DNA from: Pseudomonadota bacterium
Lineage (GTDB): Bacteria > Pseudomonadota > Gammaproteobacteria > Burkholderiales > Burkholderiaceae_C
DNA length: 44,368 nt
Assembly: GCA_021815805.1 (NCBI GenBank)
Contig: JAKAZQ010000028.1
Location: 1-44,368 of the forward strand
Direction: 5' to 3'
Part shown: positions 1 to 8,721 of the stretch, piece after piece
Numbering within the stretch: position 1 is the first letter of the stretch
Layout of the letters: each line of letters opens with the position of its first letter
The notes under the pieces: model-generated
Databases searched by the model: none
Seen by the model: only the letters and a program-made list of their open reading frames with translations
Told to the model about the DNA's origin: nothing
Translations under genes and position numbers: made by a program

Positions 1-145
1 TCAGCAGCGTGAGCTCGAAGCCGAAGGGCTCGCCCAGGGCCTCGCTGCCGTGCATGTCGAGCACCTCGAAGGTGTCGGCCGCGAAGGCGTCGCAGCCGAA
101 GCTCACGTGGCCCGCCGCGGATGCTTGCGCCGGCTGGTGCGACAT
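1..145 (-). CDS. vgrG: VgrG (TssI) T6SS spike protein, N-terminal fragment
   Basis: This is the first 48 codons of a gene that continues past the left edge. The fragment contains FEVLDMHGSEALGEPFGFEL, which fits the start of VgrG proteins, where an early strand is followed by a 'L..P..FEL.L' segment of the first gp27-like domain. VgrG trimers cap the Hcp tube and carry effectors out of the cell. The ATG shares one base with the tssG stop (TGATG), so it is translationally linked to the T6SS operon, which also supports the call. Whether it carries a C-terminal effector extension cannot be seen. A shorter phage-tail gp27-like protein is possible but less likely. Confidence 0.75.
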   Translation of the reverse strand, partial: MSHQPAQASAAGHVSFGCDAFAADTFEVLDMHGSEALGEPFGFELTLL

Positions 146-1167
146 CATGGCGTCGGCTCCGCCGCGGCGTGGGCCGGCCATTGCCCGGCACGTGCCAGCG
201 GCGCGTGGCCGGCCGGACGGTCGAGCCAGGCGTCGAGTCCGATGCGCGACCATTTGCGCGCTCCCAGGCGCAGCGCGGGGGGGCGTGCATCGGCGCGCAG
301 CTGGAGCTCCAGCTGCACATCCACGGAGTCGCGCAGGTACAGGCGCACCAGGCCCTGCATGCGCCGCCGCGCGGGGCGCCCGGGAAGCAGGCTCTGGAAG
401 GCCTCGGTGCCGAGGTTCTGCACCCGCACCGCGATGGTTCCGCTGGCGTCGTCGAGATGGTGGCCCAGCCGGACGTCGTGCCCCAGGCGGTTGCGGCATT
501 CACCGACGCGCGTCCACTGGCGTTCCGGTATCGACAGCAGCCTGCGGACATGCTCGATCACGCGCACCGTGGCCGGGCGCAGTTCGAGCTCGAGCACCTG
601 CTGCAGTCCGCTGGCACTGCGCGGCCCCTGCTGCAGCAACGGCAGGTAGCGCAGCACGGCGACGGGTTCCTGTGCCCAGCGCCGGTATGCAGCCGTCTGG
701 GCCAGGCCGGCGAACGCGTGCAGGCAGCGCAGCGCCGAGACGTCGCCGGTTTCCGAGATGCGCTGCGCCAGCCGGTACTTCTCCCAAGCCGCGAACAGCA
801 GCGGGTACAGCGCGTGGTGCAGGATGTCGATGAGCCCGCGCGCCGCCGAGCGGCCGTCGCGCTGCTCGTCCAGCAGATCCTCGGTGTAGTACGTCGGTAG
901 CGGCGAACCGCTGCCGTACAGGCCGAAGCAACGCGCGGTGACCCGCCAGCGACCGCGCCCGAGGTGACGCACGGCCTGCACCTCGCCGCAGGCCATGCCG
1001 AGTTCGAGCGCGGCCCGGGTGCGCAGGTTCGGTTCGGCGGCGGCGCAAGCGATGTTCACGCCGACCAGACGCAGCAGGCGCAGCACCTGGAAATACTCGA
1101 AGTGCGTGCCGTGCTGCTGCAGATGCCGCATCAAAGCGTCGGCCGCGTTCCGTTGCGTGGGGCCCAT
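145..1167 (-). CDS. tssG: TssG, T6SS baseplate protein
   Basis: A 340-residue protein, the usual length for TssG (VasB/ImpH). It opens with a helix followed by FEYFQVLRLLRL, the conserved 'F.F.Q..RLL' entry of the family. TssG binds TssF in a TssE-TssF2-TssG wedge that builds the cytoplasmic baseplate under the membrane complex. The ATG lies inside the 3' end of tssF, overlapping it by 37 bp. I chose it because the family motif starts about 20 codons later and the longer open frame upstream is antisense-like Arg/Ala-rich sequence inside tssF. It ends in TGATG, shared with vgrG. The position between tssF and vgrG agrees with the assignment. Confidence 0.9.
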   Translation of the reverse strand: MGPTQRNAADALMRHLQQHGTHFEYFQVLRLLRLVGVNIACAAAEPNLRTRAALELGMACGEVQAVRHLGRGRWRVTARCFGLYGSGSPLPTYYTEDLLDEQRDGRSAARGLIDILHHALYPLLFAAWEKYRLAQRISETGDVSALRCLHAFAGLAQTAAYRRWAQEPVAVLRYLPLLQQGPRSASGLQQVLELELRPATVRVIEHVRRLLSIPERQWTRVGECRNRLGHDVRLGHHLDDASGTIAVRVQNLGTEAFQSLLPGRPARRRMQGLVRLYLRDSVDVQLELQLRADARPPALRLGARKWSRIGLDAWLDRPAGHAPLARAGQWPAHAAAEPTP

Positions 1168-2879
1168 GTGTAGATCCTTGAACTCTGCAGATCCTCGACC
1201 TCGAGTTGCACGAAGCTGTTGACCCCGGCGTAGTCGGCCAGGAAGACCTGCAGCACGCAGCCGAACAGGTACAGGTCGCCGAGCCCCGCGAAGTGGTCGG
1301 CCTGGCAGCTCACGCGCACGCGCTTGCCACGCAGCAGGCTGCAGGCGCCCACCACGGCGGTCTCGGCGTGGGCCTGCACCGACTCGATGCCGTCGATGCG
1401 CCGGCGGTTGGCGGCCTCGAGCGCGGCGCCTTCCGGACCGTCGCCGCGGGCATGCCCGCCGGCATACAGGCTCAGCATCGAGCGCAGCGCCGATGCGTCC
1501 GCGAGGGACAGAAAGTTGAGCGCCGCATGGGACTGCAGGCACCACATGGATTCGGCGTCCGCCCGCGCACTTCGTGCCGGGGCGGGCGGCTGCAGATTGT
1601 GGAAGCGGATGCGATCCGGGGTGTTCGACGTGGCATGGCAGATGTCGCCGCGCCCGAGGCTCTCCGGCAATGCTCCGTTGGTGCAGCGCAGGCGCACGCT
1701 GAGCACTTCCGGGCGTGGAACCTGGCCCGGCGGATAGTCGAGGCACAGCACGGTCTGCGGCGTGGCGTGCAGAGGATGCGGTCGCAGAACGCGCCGATAG
1801 CTGGGCACGGCGGCGGCGTCCGGCCCCGGATAGAGGTGGAAGGGATGCCAGGTGCGCGGCTGCTGGCGACCGTGTTCGAGTCCCTGCACGCGATGGATGT
1901 CGTGGATGCGGTAATGCGCAGGCCGCGGTACCTGCGGTACCAGCAGGTATTCACTACGGCGGTGGTCGAGTTCGATCGGCTCGGCATCCTGCTCGAACAG
2001 GTTGATGGCCGGAACCACGCCCAGCATGATGCTGCGGTCGCGCAGTTCGGGCATCCACGGCCAGACGCGGTCAAGTTCGAAGTCGAGCTGCACGGCGTGC
2101 GTTCCTGCGGGAAGCGGCGGGATCTCGTCGAGACGGACGAACAGGAATTTGGCCGGCTGCGCGAAATATTCCTGCAGCACGCGATAGCCCTTGAACGCGT
2201 GGGGCGGGTAGTCGAGCAGCGCATGATCGAAGCCGGCCGGCTGGACACACTCGGCGGGCAGCGTCAGTGCGCCGTCGCCGCCCGCGCCGGCCCCGGACCA
2301 GCTGACATGCACGCTGCGCACATGGCGTGTCAGCAGCAGCAGCAGATGACACGCCTCGGCATGGCTGCCCTCCAGGAACAGGCGCAGCCCCGAGAGCTGG
2401 ATCGGCTGCACGCCCGCATCATCGCGCAGGCGCAGACGCAGCGCCGACGGTTGGCCCGGCGCCCGTCGCAGCGAACACTCGACGATGCGCAGCGCCGGCA
2501 CGCTCAGGTCGTGGCAGGTGCGAAAGCGGCACGACGTGCCGTCGACCGGCACCGAGAGGACCTCCGTGCCCTGCGGAATCGACAGCGCCCGGCCTTCGTC
2601 GATGCGTGGCTCGAAGAGCATCATCGCCGAGCAGGGTACGGGCAGCAGGTAGTGCGGAAACAGCAGCCCGGTCAGGTCCTGGATGAATTCGGGGAACGCA
2701 TCCTCGAGCTTGTCGCGCAGCAGCGCGGTGAGGAAGGCCACGCCTTCGAGCAGGCGTTCCACGTCGGGATCCGCGCTGCTTCCCAGCAGCATCGGCGCGA
2801 GCGCCGGATTGTCGCGTGCGAACTCGCCGGCCAGCACCTTCAGGCGCCCGAGTTCGTCTTCGTAGTGGCGATTCAGCAT
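1131..2879 (-). CDS. tssF: TssF, T6SS baseplate protein
   Basis: A 582-residue protein of the TssF/VasA/ImpG family, normal in length. The N-terminus, MLNRHYEDELGRLKVLAGEF, is characteristic ('YY..EL..LR..A.EFA'), and residues about 60-95 contain the 'L.R..D.FPE......PHYL.P.PS' type segment (EDAFPEFIQDLTGLLFPHYL). TssF forms a dimer in each baseplate wedge together with TssG and TssE. I set the start at this ATG, 16 bp after the tssE stop; the open frame extends 19 codons further upstream into tssE but without family similarity. The 3' end overlaps tssG by 37 bp. Confidence 0.93.
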   Translation of the reverse strand: MLNRHYEDELGRLKVLAGEFARDNPALAPMLLGSSADPDVERLLEGVAFLTALLRDKLEDAFPEFIQDLTGLLFPHYLLPVPCSAMMLFEPRIDEGRALSIPQGTEVLSVPVDGTSCRFRTCHDLSVPALRIVECSLRRAPGQPSALRLRLRDDAGVQPIQLSGLRLFLEGSHAEACHLLLLLTRHVRSVHVSWSGAGAGGDGALTLPAECVQPAGFDHALLDYPPHAFKGYRVLQEYFAQPAKFLFVRLDEIPPLPAGTHAVQLDFELDRVWPWMPELRDRSIMLGVVPAINLFEQDAEPIELDHRRSEYLLVPQVPRPAHYRIHDIHRVQGLEHGRQQPRTWHPFHLYPGPDAAAVPSYRRVLRPHPLHATPQTVLCLDYPPGQVPRPEVLSVRLRCTNGALPESLGRGDICHATSNTPDRIRFHNLQPPAPARSARADAESMWCLQSHAALNFLSLADASALRSMLSLYAGGHARGDGPEGAALEAANRRRIDGIESVQAHAETAVVGACSLLRGKRVRVSCQADHFAGLGDLYLFGCVLQVFLADYAGVNSFVQLEVEDLQSSRIYTWAPRNGTRPTL

Positions 2880-2895
2880 GGCGCGTTGGCTCGCG

Positions 2896-3354
2896 TCAGG
2901 GTTGCGCCATGTGCACCAGTACCTGGCCGTGCGCATCGATGTGCGTGGCCAGGTGCAGCGTGTACTCGTCGGGCCCGGGCGCGATGGCGGCTTCGATGGT
3001 GAAACTCATGCCCAGGGCATCGCTGCGCTCGCGGCACACGCGCACGGTGGCGCGCAGCAGGCGCGGTTCGTAGCGCTCGATCATGGACTGCAACTGCTGC
3101 TCCACGTCGGATACCTCGCCATGGCTGGTTCCCCCGCCGAGATTGGTGAAGTCGCACACCCCGAACCGGTGGTCCAGCGGCACGAAGCCCTGACGCGTGT
3201 TGAGCAGGCGGCTGAGATGCTGCACCACCGAGCGCAGCAACTCGGACGTACCGGTCTCGCGACTGCGCGCGAGGGCCTCGGTGGGCACGGACAAGGTTTG
3301 CCGCGCAGGGCGTTCCCACTGGGACACGCGCTCGAGCAGACGCTTGCGATGCAT
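2896..3354 (-). CDS. tssE: TssE, gp25-like T6SS baseplate protein
   Basis: A 152-residue protein with the gp25/TssE lysozyme-like fold signature: a central 'HLSRLLNTRQG' segment (start of sheath-initiator helix), then 'FGVCDF' and 'YEPRL' blocks near residues 45-105. In T6SS this protein is the baseplate component that starts sheath polymerisation. The ATG at MHRKRLLERV has no clear Shine-Dalgarno sequence. The frame is open upstream back into hcp, but that part is Pro/Ala/Arg-rich and unlike the family. A gap of 152 bp separates it from hcp, and 16 bp separate it from tssF. Confidence 0.87.
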   Translation of the reverse strand: MHRKRLLERVSQWERPARQTLSVPTEALARSRETGTSELLRSVVQHLSRLLNTRQGFVPLDHRFGVCDFTNLGGGTSHGEVSDVEQQLQSMIERYEPRLLRATVRVCRERSDALGMSFTIEAAIAPGPDEYTLHLATHIDAHGQVLVHMAQP

Positions 3355-3506
3355 GGTGTGTTCGGGGCACAGCGCCGGAGGCCGGACGCCGGGACAGGGT
3401 GGCGAGGCGACGGCAGGCGGCGCCGGAGCAAGGAGGCCTGGGGAAGTCGCGGGGGAGCCGCGGGGGGGCGCGAGCAAGGCGCTGGGAAGGCGCGGGCAAT
3501 GGGCGT

Positions 3507-3995
3507 TCAGGCCTTCGGCGCCAGCCAGGAGTCCTCCGCCTCGATGCCATCGGGCTCGAAGGTCCAGGTCACCTTCTCGTAGGTGAAGGACACATCCTCC
3601 ATGTGGCCCATCTGCTGGTTCTCCTGCGCCAGGCAGATCGGCGTCCATGCGCGCACGTTGGTGATGATCGCGTTCTGCAGCTTGACCGTGTAGTAGGTCT
3701 CCTCGGTGCCCTTGGGCGAGATGCGCATGTACTGCAGCGTGACGTCCTTCATCTGCTCCCCGGAGGTCAGGGCCTGGAACAGCTTTGGCGAGGACTTGTC
3801 GATTTCCTTCGTGAGGGTCATCGGGCCGTGCACGCGCTTGCCGGTGGGCAGCCCGGTCTGCGGGCTTTTCGGGATCTCGATCGCGTGTTCGACGGCTTGC
3901 ACGAGGATCTTGCCCTCGTGTCCCTTGACCTTCGTGGAGCCCTCGATCTTTCCTTGGTTTTGTCCTTCGAGGACCAGATAGCACGGCATGGGCAT
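3507..3995 (-). CDS. hcp: Hcp (TssD), T6SS tube protein
   Basis: A 162-residue Hcp1-type protein. The start MPMPCYLVLEG, the internal KRVHGPMTLTKEIDKSSP ('H.P....K..D..SP.L'), the QYMRISPKGTEETYYTVKL block and the C-terminal FTYEKVTWTFEPDG are all classic for the hexameric tube ring. Hcp stacks inside the TssBC sheath and is expelled with VgrG. A good ribosome site (AGGAG, 6 nt before the ATG) fits high expression; a second in-frame ATG lies two codons later. The 155-bp spacer from tssC holds a tandem repeat. The gene is flanked by tssC and tssE as in many betaproteobacterial clusters. Confidence 0.96.
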   Translation of the reverse strand: MPMPCYLVLEGQNQGKIEGSTKVKGHEGKILVQAVEHAIEIPKSPQTGLPTGKRVHGPMTLTKEIDKSSPKLFQALTSGEQMKDVTLQYMRISPKGTEETYYTVKLQNAIITNVRAWTPICLAQENQQMGHMEDVSFTYEKVTWTFEPDGIEAEDSWLAPKA

Positions 3996-4037
3996 GATGA
4001 TCTCCTGGTGGTTGAATGCGCGCCGTTCCAGCGCGCA

Positions 4038-4091
4038 GGGGATTCGGGCTTCAACGGGGATTCGGGCTTCAACGGGGATTCGCGCTTCAAA
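4038..4091. repeat. 18-bp tandem repeat between tssC and hcp
   Basis: Two identical head-to-tail copies of GGGGATTCGGGCTTCAAC (4038-4055, 4056-4073) are followed by a third copy with two changes (4074-4091) and a degenerate partial copy to about 4109. It lies in the 155-bp spacer between the tssC stop and the hcp start, so it would be in the untranslated part of the operon mRNA. In the hcp direction each unit contains TTGAAG. No function is evident. Confidence 0.9.
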
Positions 4092-4150
4092 GGGGGTTCG
4101 GGGTTGTGAAGGGGCGTGCCGGCATCGGCGCCTCGCGGCGTGCAGCGTGC

Positions 4151-5680
4151 TCAGCGCTTTTCCAGCTTGCCGACCAGGGAAAGCGTGAACGAGGCACCCA
4201 TGTACTTGAAGTGGGGCCGCACGCGCAGGTCCACGCGGTACCAGCCCGGCTCTCCGTCGATGTCGGTGACCTGCACGGCGGCCTGGCGCAGCGGGCGCCT
4301 GCTGCGCACACCGGGGGCCGGGTTGTCCATGTCGGCCACGTACTGACGGATCCAGAGATTGAGCGCACCCTCCAGATCACCTCGTTCCTTCCAGGTCCCG
4401 ATGTTCTCGCGCTGAATGACCTTGATGTAGTGCGCCAGACGGCTGACGACGAACATATAGGGCAGTTGCGTGCTCAGGCGGTAGTTCAACTCGGCCTCGC
4501 GGCCCTCCGGGCTGGTGCCGAAGAACTTCGGCTTCTGTACCGAGTTGGCCGAGAAGAACGCCGCGCTGTCGGTGTTCTTGCGCATGGTCAGCGCAATGAA
4601 GCCCTGCTCGGCGAGCTCGAATTCCCGGCGTTCGGACACCAGCACTTCGGTCGGGATGCGATGCTCGAGGGTGCCCATGGCAGGGTAGGTGTAGATGGGC
4701 AGGCCCTTGACCTCGCCTCCGCCCTGCGGGCCGATGACGTTGGCGCACCAGCGGTAGTCGCCGAAGCTCTCGCACAGACGGCTGGCGAGCGCGAAGGCGG
4801 CATTGCCCCAGAGGAAGCCGGCGCCCAGCGTGCCGACGTTCTCGACGTGCTGGAAGCTGCGCACCGGCGCGGTGTCGGGTCCGTACGGCAGGCGCAACAG
4901 GAACCGCGGCAGCGCCAGCCCGAGATAGCGTGAGTCCTCGTTTTCGCGCAGTGCGTTCCAGGCGATGAACTGCGGACCCTCGAACAGCGAGCCGAGATCC
5001 TTCAGGGCCGGCAGCTGCTGCATGGAATCGAGTCCGAAGAACTGGGCCGACGCGCCGGCCAGGAACGGCGCGTGGGCCATCGCCGCGACCTTCGCGACGT
5101 CCTGCAGCAGGCGTACGTCGGGCGCCGACGGCCCGAATTCGTAGTCCGCCACGATGGCGCCATAGGGTTGCCCGCCGAACTGCCCGTATTCGGCCGTGTA
5201 GACCAGCTTGTACAGGCCGCTGCGCACCACCTCGGGCGCCTCCGCGAAATCGGCCATCAGGCGCTGCTTGCTCAGGCTGAGCACCTGGATGCGCGTGTTT
5301 TCGCGGAAATTGGTGCGGTCGACCAGGAACCTGAGCGAGCGCCACGCCGACTCCAGGCGCTGGAATCCGGGGTGGTGCAGGATGGCGTCGACCTGCTGCG
5401 ACAGCTTGCGGTCGATCTCGGCGATCATCGCGTCGACCATCGCCTGGTTGATGCCCGGGGACCCGCTCTGGCGGGGCGGCGGCAGGGCCGGCGCGTCGTC
5501 CTGCCGGCCCTCGGGTTCAGCCGGGTCGGGTTCGATCATGTGCTGCAGCAGGGCTTCGATGCCGTGCCGCGTGATGGCGTATGCCTCGTCCCCGGGATGT
5601 ACCCGCGCGCTGCCGGTGAGTTCATCGATCACCGGTGTGTCGCGTTGTTGCGCCTCCGCACTTCGTACGGGCGCGTTCAT
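4151..5680 (-). CDS. tssC: TssC (VipB), T6SS contractile sheath large subunit
   Basis: A 509-residue sheath protein of standard length. Recognisable blocks include HPGFQRLESAWRSLRFLVDR (about residues 105-125), then VYTAEYGQFGGQPYGAIVADYEF, and the C-terminal half with NYRLSTQLPYMFVVSRLAHY and REN.GT...R..LE..LN.WI.QYV.D. TssC pairs with TssB to build the cytoplasmic sheath whose contraction drives the Hcp tube. The start overlaps the tssB stop by 4 bp (ATGA), so the pair is translationally coupled. The N-terminal 60 residues are Pro/Asp-rich and variable, as usual in this family. Confidence 0.96.
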   Translation of the reverse strand: MNAPVRSAEAQQRDTPVIDELTGSARVHPGDEAYAITRHGIEALLQHMIEPDPAEPEGRQDDAPALPPPRQSGSPGINQAMVDAMIAEIDRKLSQQVDAILHHPGFQRLESAWRSLRFLVDRTNFRENTRIQVLSLSKQRLMADFAEAPEVVRSGLYKLVYTAEYGQFGGQPYGAIVADYEFGPSAPDVRLLQDVAKVAAMAHAPFLAGASAQFFGLDSMQQLPALKDLGSLFEGPQFIAWNALRENEDSRYLGLALPRFLLRLPYGPDTAPVRSFQHVENVGTLGAGFLWGNAAFALASRLCESFGDYRWCANVIGPQGGGEVKGLPIYTYPAMGTLEHRIPTEVLVSERREFELAEQGFIALTMRKNTDSAAFFSANSVQKPKFFGTSPEGREAELNYRLSTQLPYMFVVSRLAHYIKVIQRENIGTWKERGDLEGALNLWIRQYVADMDNPAPGVRSRRPLRQAAVQVTDIDGEPGWYRVDLRVRPHFKYMGASFTLSLVGKLEKR

Positions 5681-6276
5681 GGTGCGCTCCCGGGTTGCGC
5701 GGCCGGCGCAGGCGGCAGCGACACCGCATCGCCGGTTTCGCTGCCGTGCGCCCCCGCCGCGGGATCTGCCGCGGGCTCGGAAGCCGCGGTGGCACGCGCC
5801 GCGCGCAGTTCATCGATCAGGCGTTCGCGCAATTGCGGGTCGGACACGATGTCCTGCAGGCGTCGTCGGAACGACGGGATGTTGCTCAACGGGCCCTTGA
5901 GCGCCTTGAGTGCCTCGCGCAAGCGCAGCAGGGATTGCAGTTGCGGCACCTGGTCGACCAGCGCATCCGGTGCGAAATCGGCCAGGCTGCGAAAGCGCAG
6001 TTCCACCTGCAGGGTTGCGCCGCGCACGGGCTGCCGGAGATCCGGAACCTCCAGCGTGAGGCGCGGCGCCTGGGCCGCGAGCACGTCGTTGAAGGTGTCC
6101 TTGTCGATCGTGACGGGGCTGAGTTCGTCGATCGGGGTTTCATCGTCCCGAAGTGTGAAATCCCCGAGTACGAGAAGCTTCAGCGGCAGCTCGACCTCCT
6201 CCTGTGCGCCCTCGGTCGCAGGACGGTAGACAATGTTCACGCGCTCCTTGGGAGCGACGGAGCCTTGCGATGCCAT
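5677..6276 (-). CDS. tssB: TssB (VipA), T6SS contractile sheath small subunit
   Basis: A 199-residue protein of the TssB/VipA family. It carries ERVNIVYRPATEGAQEEVELPLKLLVLGDFT near the N-terminus, the LTLEVPDL block, FRSLADFAPDALVDQVPQL, and the helix with LLRLREALKALKGPLSN. It interlocks with TssC in the sheath. The chosen ATG has a good ribosome site (GGAGAAG, 5 nt upstream); the open frame reaches 16 codons further without family match. The last residues after about 165 form a Pro/Ala-rich tail. This is the first gene of the visible T6SS operon, so the promoter should lie in the spacer before cysS. Confidence 0.94.
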   Translation of the reverse strand: MASQGSVAPKERVNIVYRPATEGAQEEVELPLKLLVLGDFTLRDDETPIDELSPVTIDKDTFNDVLAAQAPRLTLEVPDLRQPVRGATLQVELRFRSLADFAPDALVDQVPQLQSLLRLREALKALKGPLSNIPSFRRRLQDIVSDPQLRERLIDELRAARATAASEPAADPAAGAHGSETGDAVSLPPAPAAQPGSAP

Positions 6277-6602
6277 GTTGCTTCTCCGCGCGAGTGGTTC
6301 GAGGCGCCCGGGTCGCGGGGCCATGACGCTATTGCACTCCGTTCACCGGCGGGGCGTGCGCGGATGAACCGATTCCCGCCCGATGCAAATTGAGTACGCT
6401 GTTCGAGGGAATTGCGTGCCATGGATTTCGGCTAGGGCGATCCTGCCGGCGGCGCGGCCGGCGACGGCGGAATGCCCCATCCATGTGCTAAGTTTTCGCC
6501 CCTGCGCCGCGCGCGCCCGGGGGTGCGCCTGCCATGCGGCGCGTCTCGTCGCGCGAGATGCCCGCCGCCGGCGGGTCACCCGGCCCTGTCGATGCCCCTC
6601 TC
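6277..6602. promoter_or_regulatory. Divergent spacer between tssB and cysS
   Basis: This 326-bp stretch has no convincing gene. It must hold the promoter of the T6SS operon (leftward) and of cysS (rightward). The only -10-like element I can point to for cysS is TGTGCTAAGT around 6484-6493, without a good -35. No clear sigma-54 site or operator was found. Confidence 0.4.
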
Positions 6603-7982
6603 ATGACCGTCCACATCTACAACACTCTTTCGCGCAGCAAGCAGCCGCTGGTACCGCTGGAGCCCGGCCACGTACGCATGTACGTCTGCGGCATGACGGT
6701 CTACGACTACTGCCACCTCGGGCATGCACGCATGATGGCGGTGTTCGACGTGGTCCAGCGCTGGCTGAAGGCGCGCGGCCTGCGCGTGACCTACGTGCGC
6801 AACATCACCGACGTGGACGACAAGATCATCCGGCGCGCCGTGGAGAGCGGGGTCAGCGTGCGTGAGCTCACCGATCGCTTCATCCAGGCCATGCACGAGG
6901 ACATCGATGCGCTGGGCATCGAACGGCCGGATCTGGAACCGCGCGCCACCGAGCACATCCAGCCGATGCAGCAGATGATCGCGCGCCTGCTCGAGCGCGG
7001 CCTCGCCTACCAGGACTCGGCCGGTGACGTGGACTACGCCGTGCGCCGCTTTGCGGGCTACGGACGGCTGTCCGGCAAGTCGCTGGACGAACTGCATGCC
7101 GGGGAGCGTGTGGAGGTCGATGCGGCCAAGCGCGATCCGCTGGATTTCGTGCTCTGGAAGCACGCCAAGCCCGAGGAGCCGGCCGAGGTGCGCTGGGCAT
7201 CGCCGTGGGGCGAGGGGCGCCCGGGCTGGCATATCGAATGCTCCGCGATGAGCTGCGAGTTGCTGGGCGAGCAGTTCGACATCCACGGCGGCGGCGCCGA
7301 CCTGCAGTTCCCGCATCACGAAAACGAGATCGCGCAGACCGAGGGCGTCACCGGAAAACCCTGGGTCAGCGCCTGGATGCACAACGGTTTCGTGCGCGTG
7401 GATGAGGAGAAGATGTCCAAGTCCCTCGGCAATTTCCTGACCATCCGGGAAGTGCTGAAGCACGTGGACCCCGAGACCCTGCGTTTTTTCATCATCCGCG
7501 CGCATTACCGCAGTCCGTTGAACTACAGCGACGAGGCCCTGCGCGACGCCCACAGCGCGCTCGAGCGCCTGTACATCGCGCTGCGCGAGCATGCCGGGGT
7601 GCGCGCGCAGGTCGACTGGCAACATCCGCTGGCGCAGCGTTTCGGCGCGGCGATGGACGACGACTTCAACACCGCGGAGGCGCTGGCCGTGCTGTTCGAG
7701 CTGGCCGGCGCGCTCAACCGTGGCGGCGATGAGACGCTGGCCGCCCTGCTGAAGGGGCTCGGTGCCACGCTGGGCCTGCTGCAGCAGGATCCCGCGGTCT
7801 TTCTGCAGGGCGCGGTGGACGCCTCGGACAAGGCCTGGATCGAGCAGCAGGTGGAGCTGCGCACGCAGGCGAAGCAGGCCCGCGACTTCCAGCGCGCCGA
7901 TGCGATCCGTGCCGCGCTGCTCGAGCGTGGCGTCCAGCTCGAGGACAAGCCCGGTGGGGTCACGCTGTGGCGTCACGTCTGA
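6603..7982 (+). CDS. cysS: Cysteinyl-tRNA synthetase
   Basis: A 459-residue class I synthetase that charges tRNA-Cys. The zinc cysteine and HIGH-type motif sit together in [19 protein letters not shown] (about residues 25-45), followed by [13 protein letters not shown]. The metal-binding mid-region ([26 protein letters not shown]) and the KMSKSLGNF loop are present. Length matches E. coli CysS (461). I start at the ATG before TVHIYNTL because family members begin there; the frame is open 23 codons upstream. There is no strong ribosome site. It is the first gene of a five-gene plus-strand block and overlaps the next gene by 16 bp if that gene uses its first GTG. Confidence 0.97.
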   Translation: MTVHIYNTLSRSKQPLVPLEPGHVRMYVCGMTVYDYCHLGHARMMAVFDVVQRWLKARGLRVTYVRNITDVDDKIIRRAVESGVSVRELTDRFIQAMHEDIDALGIERPDLEPRATEHIQPMQQMIARLLERGLAYQDSAGDVDYAVRRFAGYGRLSGKSLDELHAGERVEVDAAKRDPLDFVLWKHAKPEEPAEVRWASPWGEGRPGWHIECSAMSCELLGEQFDIHGGGADLQFPHHENEIAQTEGVTGKPWVSAWMHNGFVRVDEEKMSKSLGNFLTIREVLKHVDPETLRFFIIRAHYRSPLNYSDEALRDAHSALERLYIALREHAGVRAQVDWQHPLAQRFGAAMDDDFNTAEALAVLFELAGALNRGGDETLAALLKGLGATLGLLQQDPAVFLQGAVDASDKAWIEQQVELRTQAKQARDFQRADAIRAALLERGVQLEDKPGGVTLWRHV

Positions 7983-8653
7983 ACTCCGTCGTGGCCGGGC
8001 AGCAGGCCGCCGCGCCGCAGGACGACGCCGTCACGGCGTCGCCGCCGTATTGGGATCAGGCCTGTGGCGCGCTGATGCGCGCCGATCGCGTGATGCGCCG
8101 GCTCATTCCGGTCCACGGCCAGGCCCGGCTGCACAGCCGCGGCGATGCCTTCCAGACCCTGGCGCGCTCGATCGTCGGCCAGCAGATCTCGGTGACGGCC
8201 GCGCAATCGGTCTGGCAGCGGCTGTGCGCGGGCTGCGGCAGCATCGAACCCGCCACGCTGCTCGCGCAGTCTCCTGAAAGCCTGCGCGCGGCCGGGCTTT
8301 CGCAACGCAAGGTCGAGTATCTGCGCGATCTCGCCGGCCGCTTCGACCAGGGCCTGGTGCACCCGCCGCAGTGGCATGCGATGGCCGACGAGGAGATCAT
8401 CGCCGAGCTCGTGGCGATTCGCGGCATCGGCCGCTGGACCGCCGAGATGTTCCTGATGTTCCACCTGCTGCGACCCGACGTGCTGCCGCTGGACGACCTC
8501 GGCTTGCGCCGGGGCATCAGCCAGTGCTACTTTTCCGGCGAGGCGGTCAGCCGCAGCGAGCTGCGCGAGGTGGCTTCCGCCTGGGAGCCCTGGCGTTCGG
8601 TGGGTACTTGGTATATTTGGCGCAGCCTGGATCCGGTTCCGGTCGAATATTGA
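7967..8653 (+). CDS. DNA-3-methyladenine glycosylase II (HhH-GPD family)
   Basis: A 228-residue base-excision repair glycosylase, AlkA/MagIII-like but without the AlkA N-terminal domain. [11 protein letters not shown] (residues 66-75) is the family entry motif. The helix-hairpin-helix lies in [19 protein letters not shown] (147-165), and the catalytic aspartate is one of the pair in LPLDDLG (176-177). It removes alkylated purines such as 3-methyladenine. The start is uncertain: GTG at 7967 overlaps cysS by 16 bp, and another GTG follows at 7991. The conserved domain begins near residue 28, so either works. The position between cysS and accA is typical of Burkholderiales. Confidence 0.9.
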   Translation: MASRLNSVVAGQQAAAPQDDAVTASPPYWDQACGALMRADRVMRRLIPVHGQARLHSRGDAFQTLARSIVGQQISVTAAQSVWQRLCAGCGSIEPATLLAQSPESLRAAGLSQRKVEYLRDLAGRFDQGLVHPPQWHAMADEEIIAELVAIRGIGRWTAEMFLMFHLLRPDVLPLDDLGLRRGISQCYFSGEAVSRSELREVASAWEPWRSVGTWYIWRSLDPVPVEY

Positions 8654-8721
8654 GGCCCCGCGGGGCCGTTCCGAGCCTGGCCCGCCGCTGCGCGGGAGGC
8701 TGCGCTCGAACTCACGACACC

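Noticed and set aside
3435-3472. G-runs (GGGG, GGGGG, GGGGGGG) between hcp and tssE as a possible G-quadruplex
   Set aside because: Four runs exist only by splitting the longest one, and G-runs are expected by chance at this GC content.
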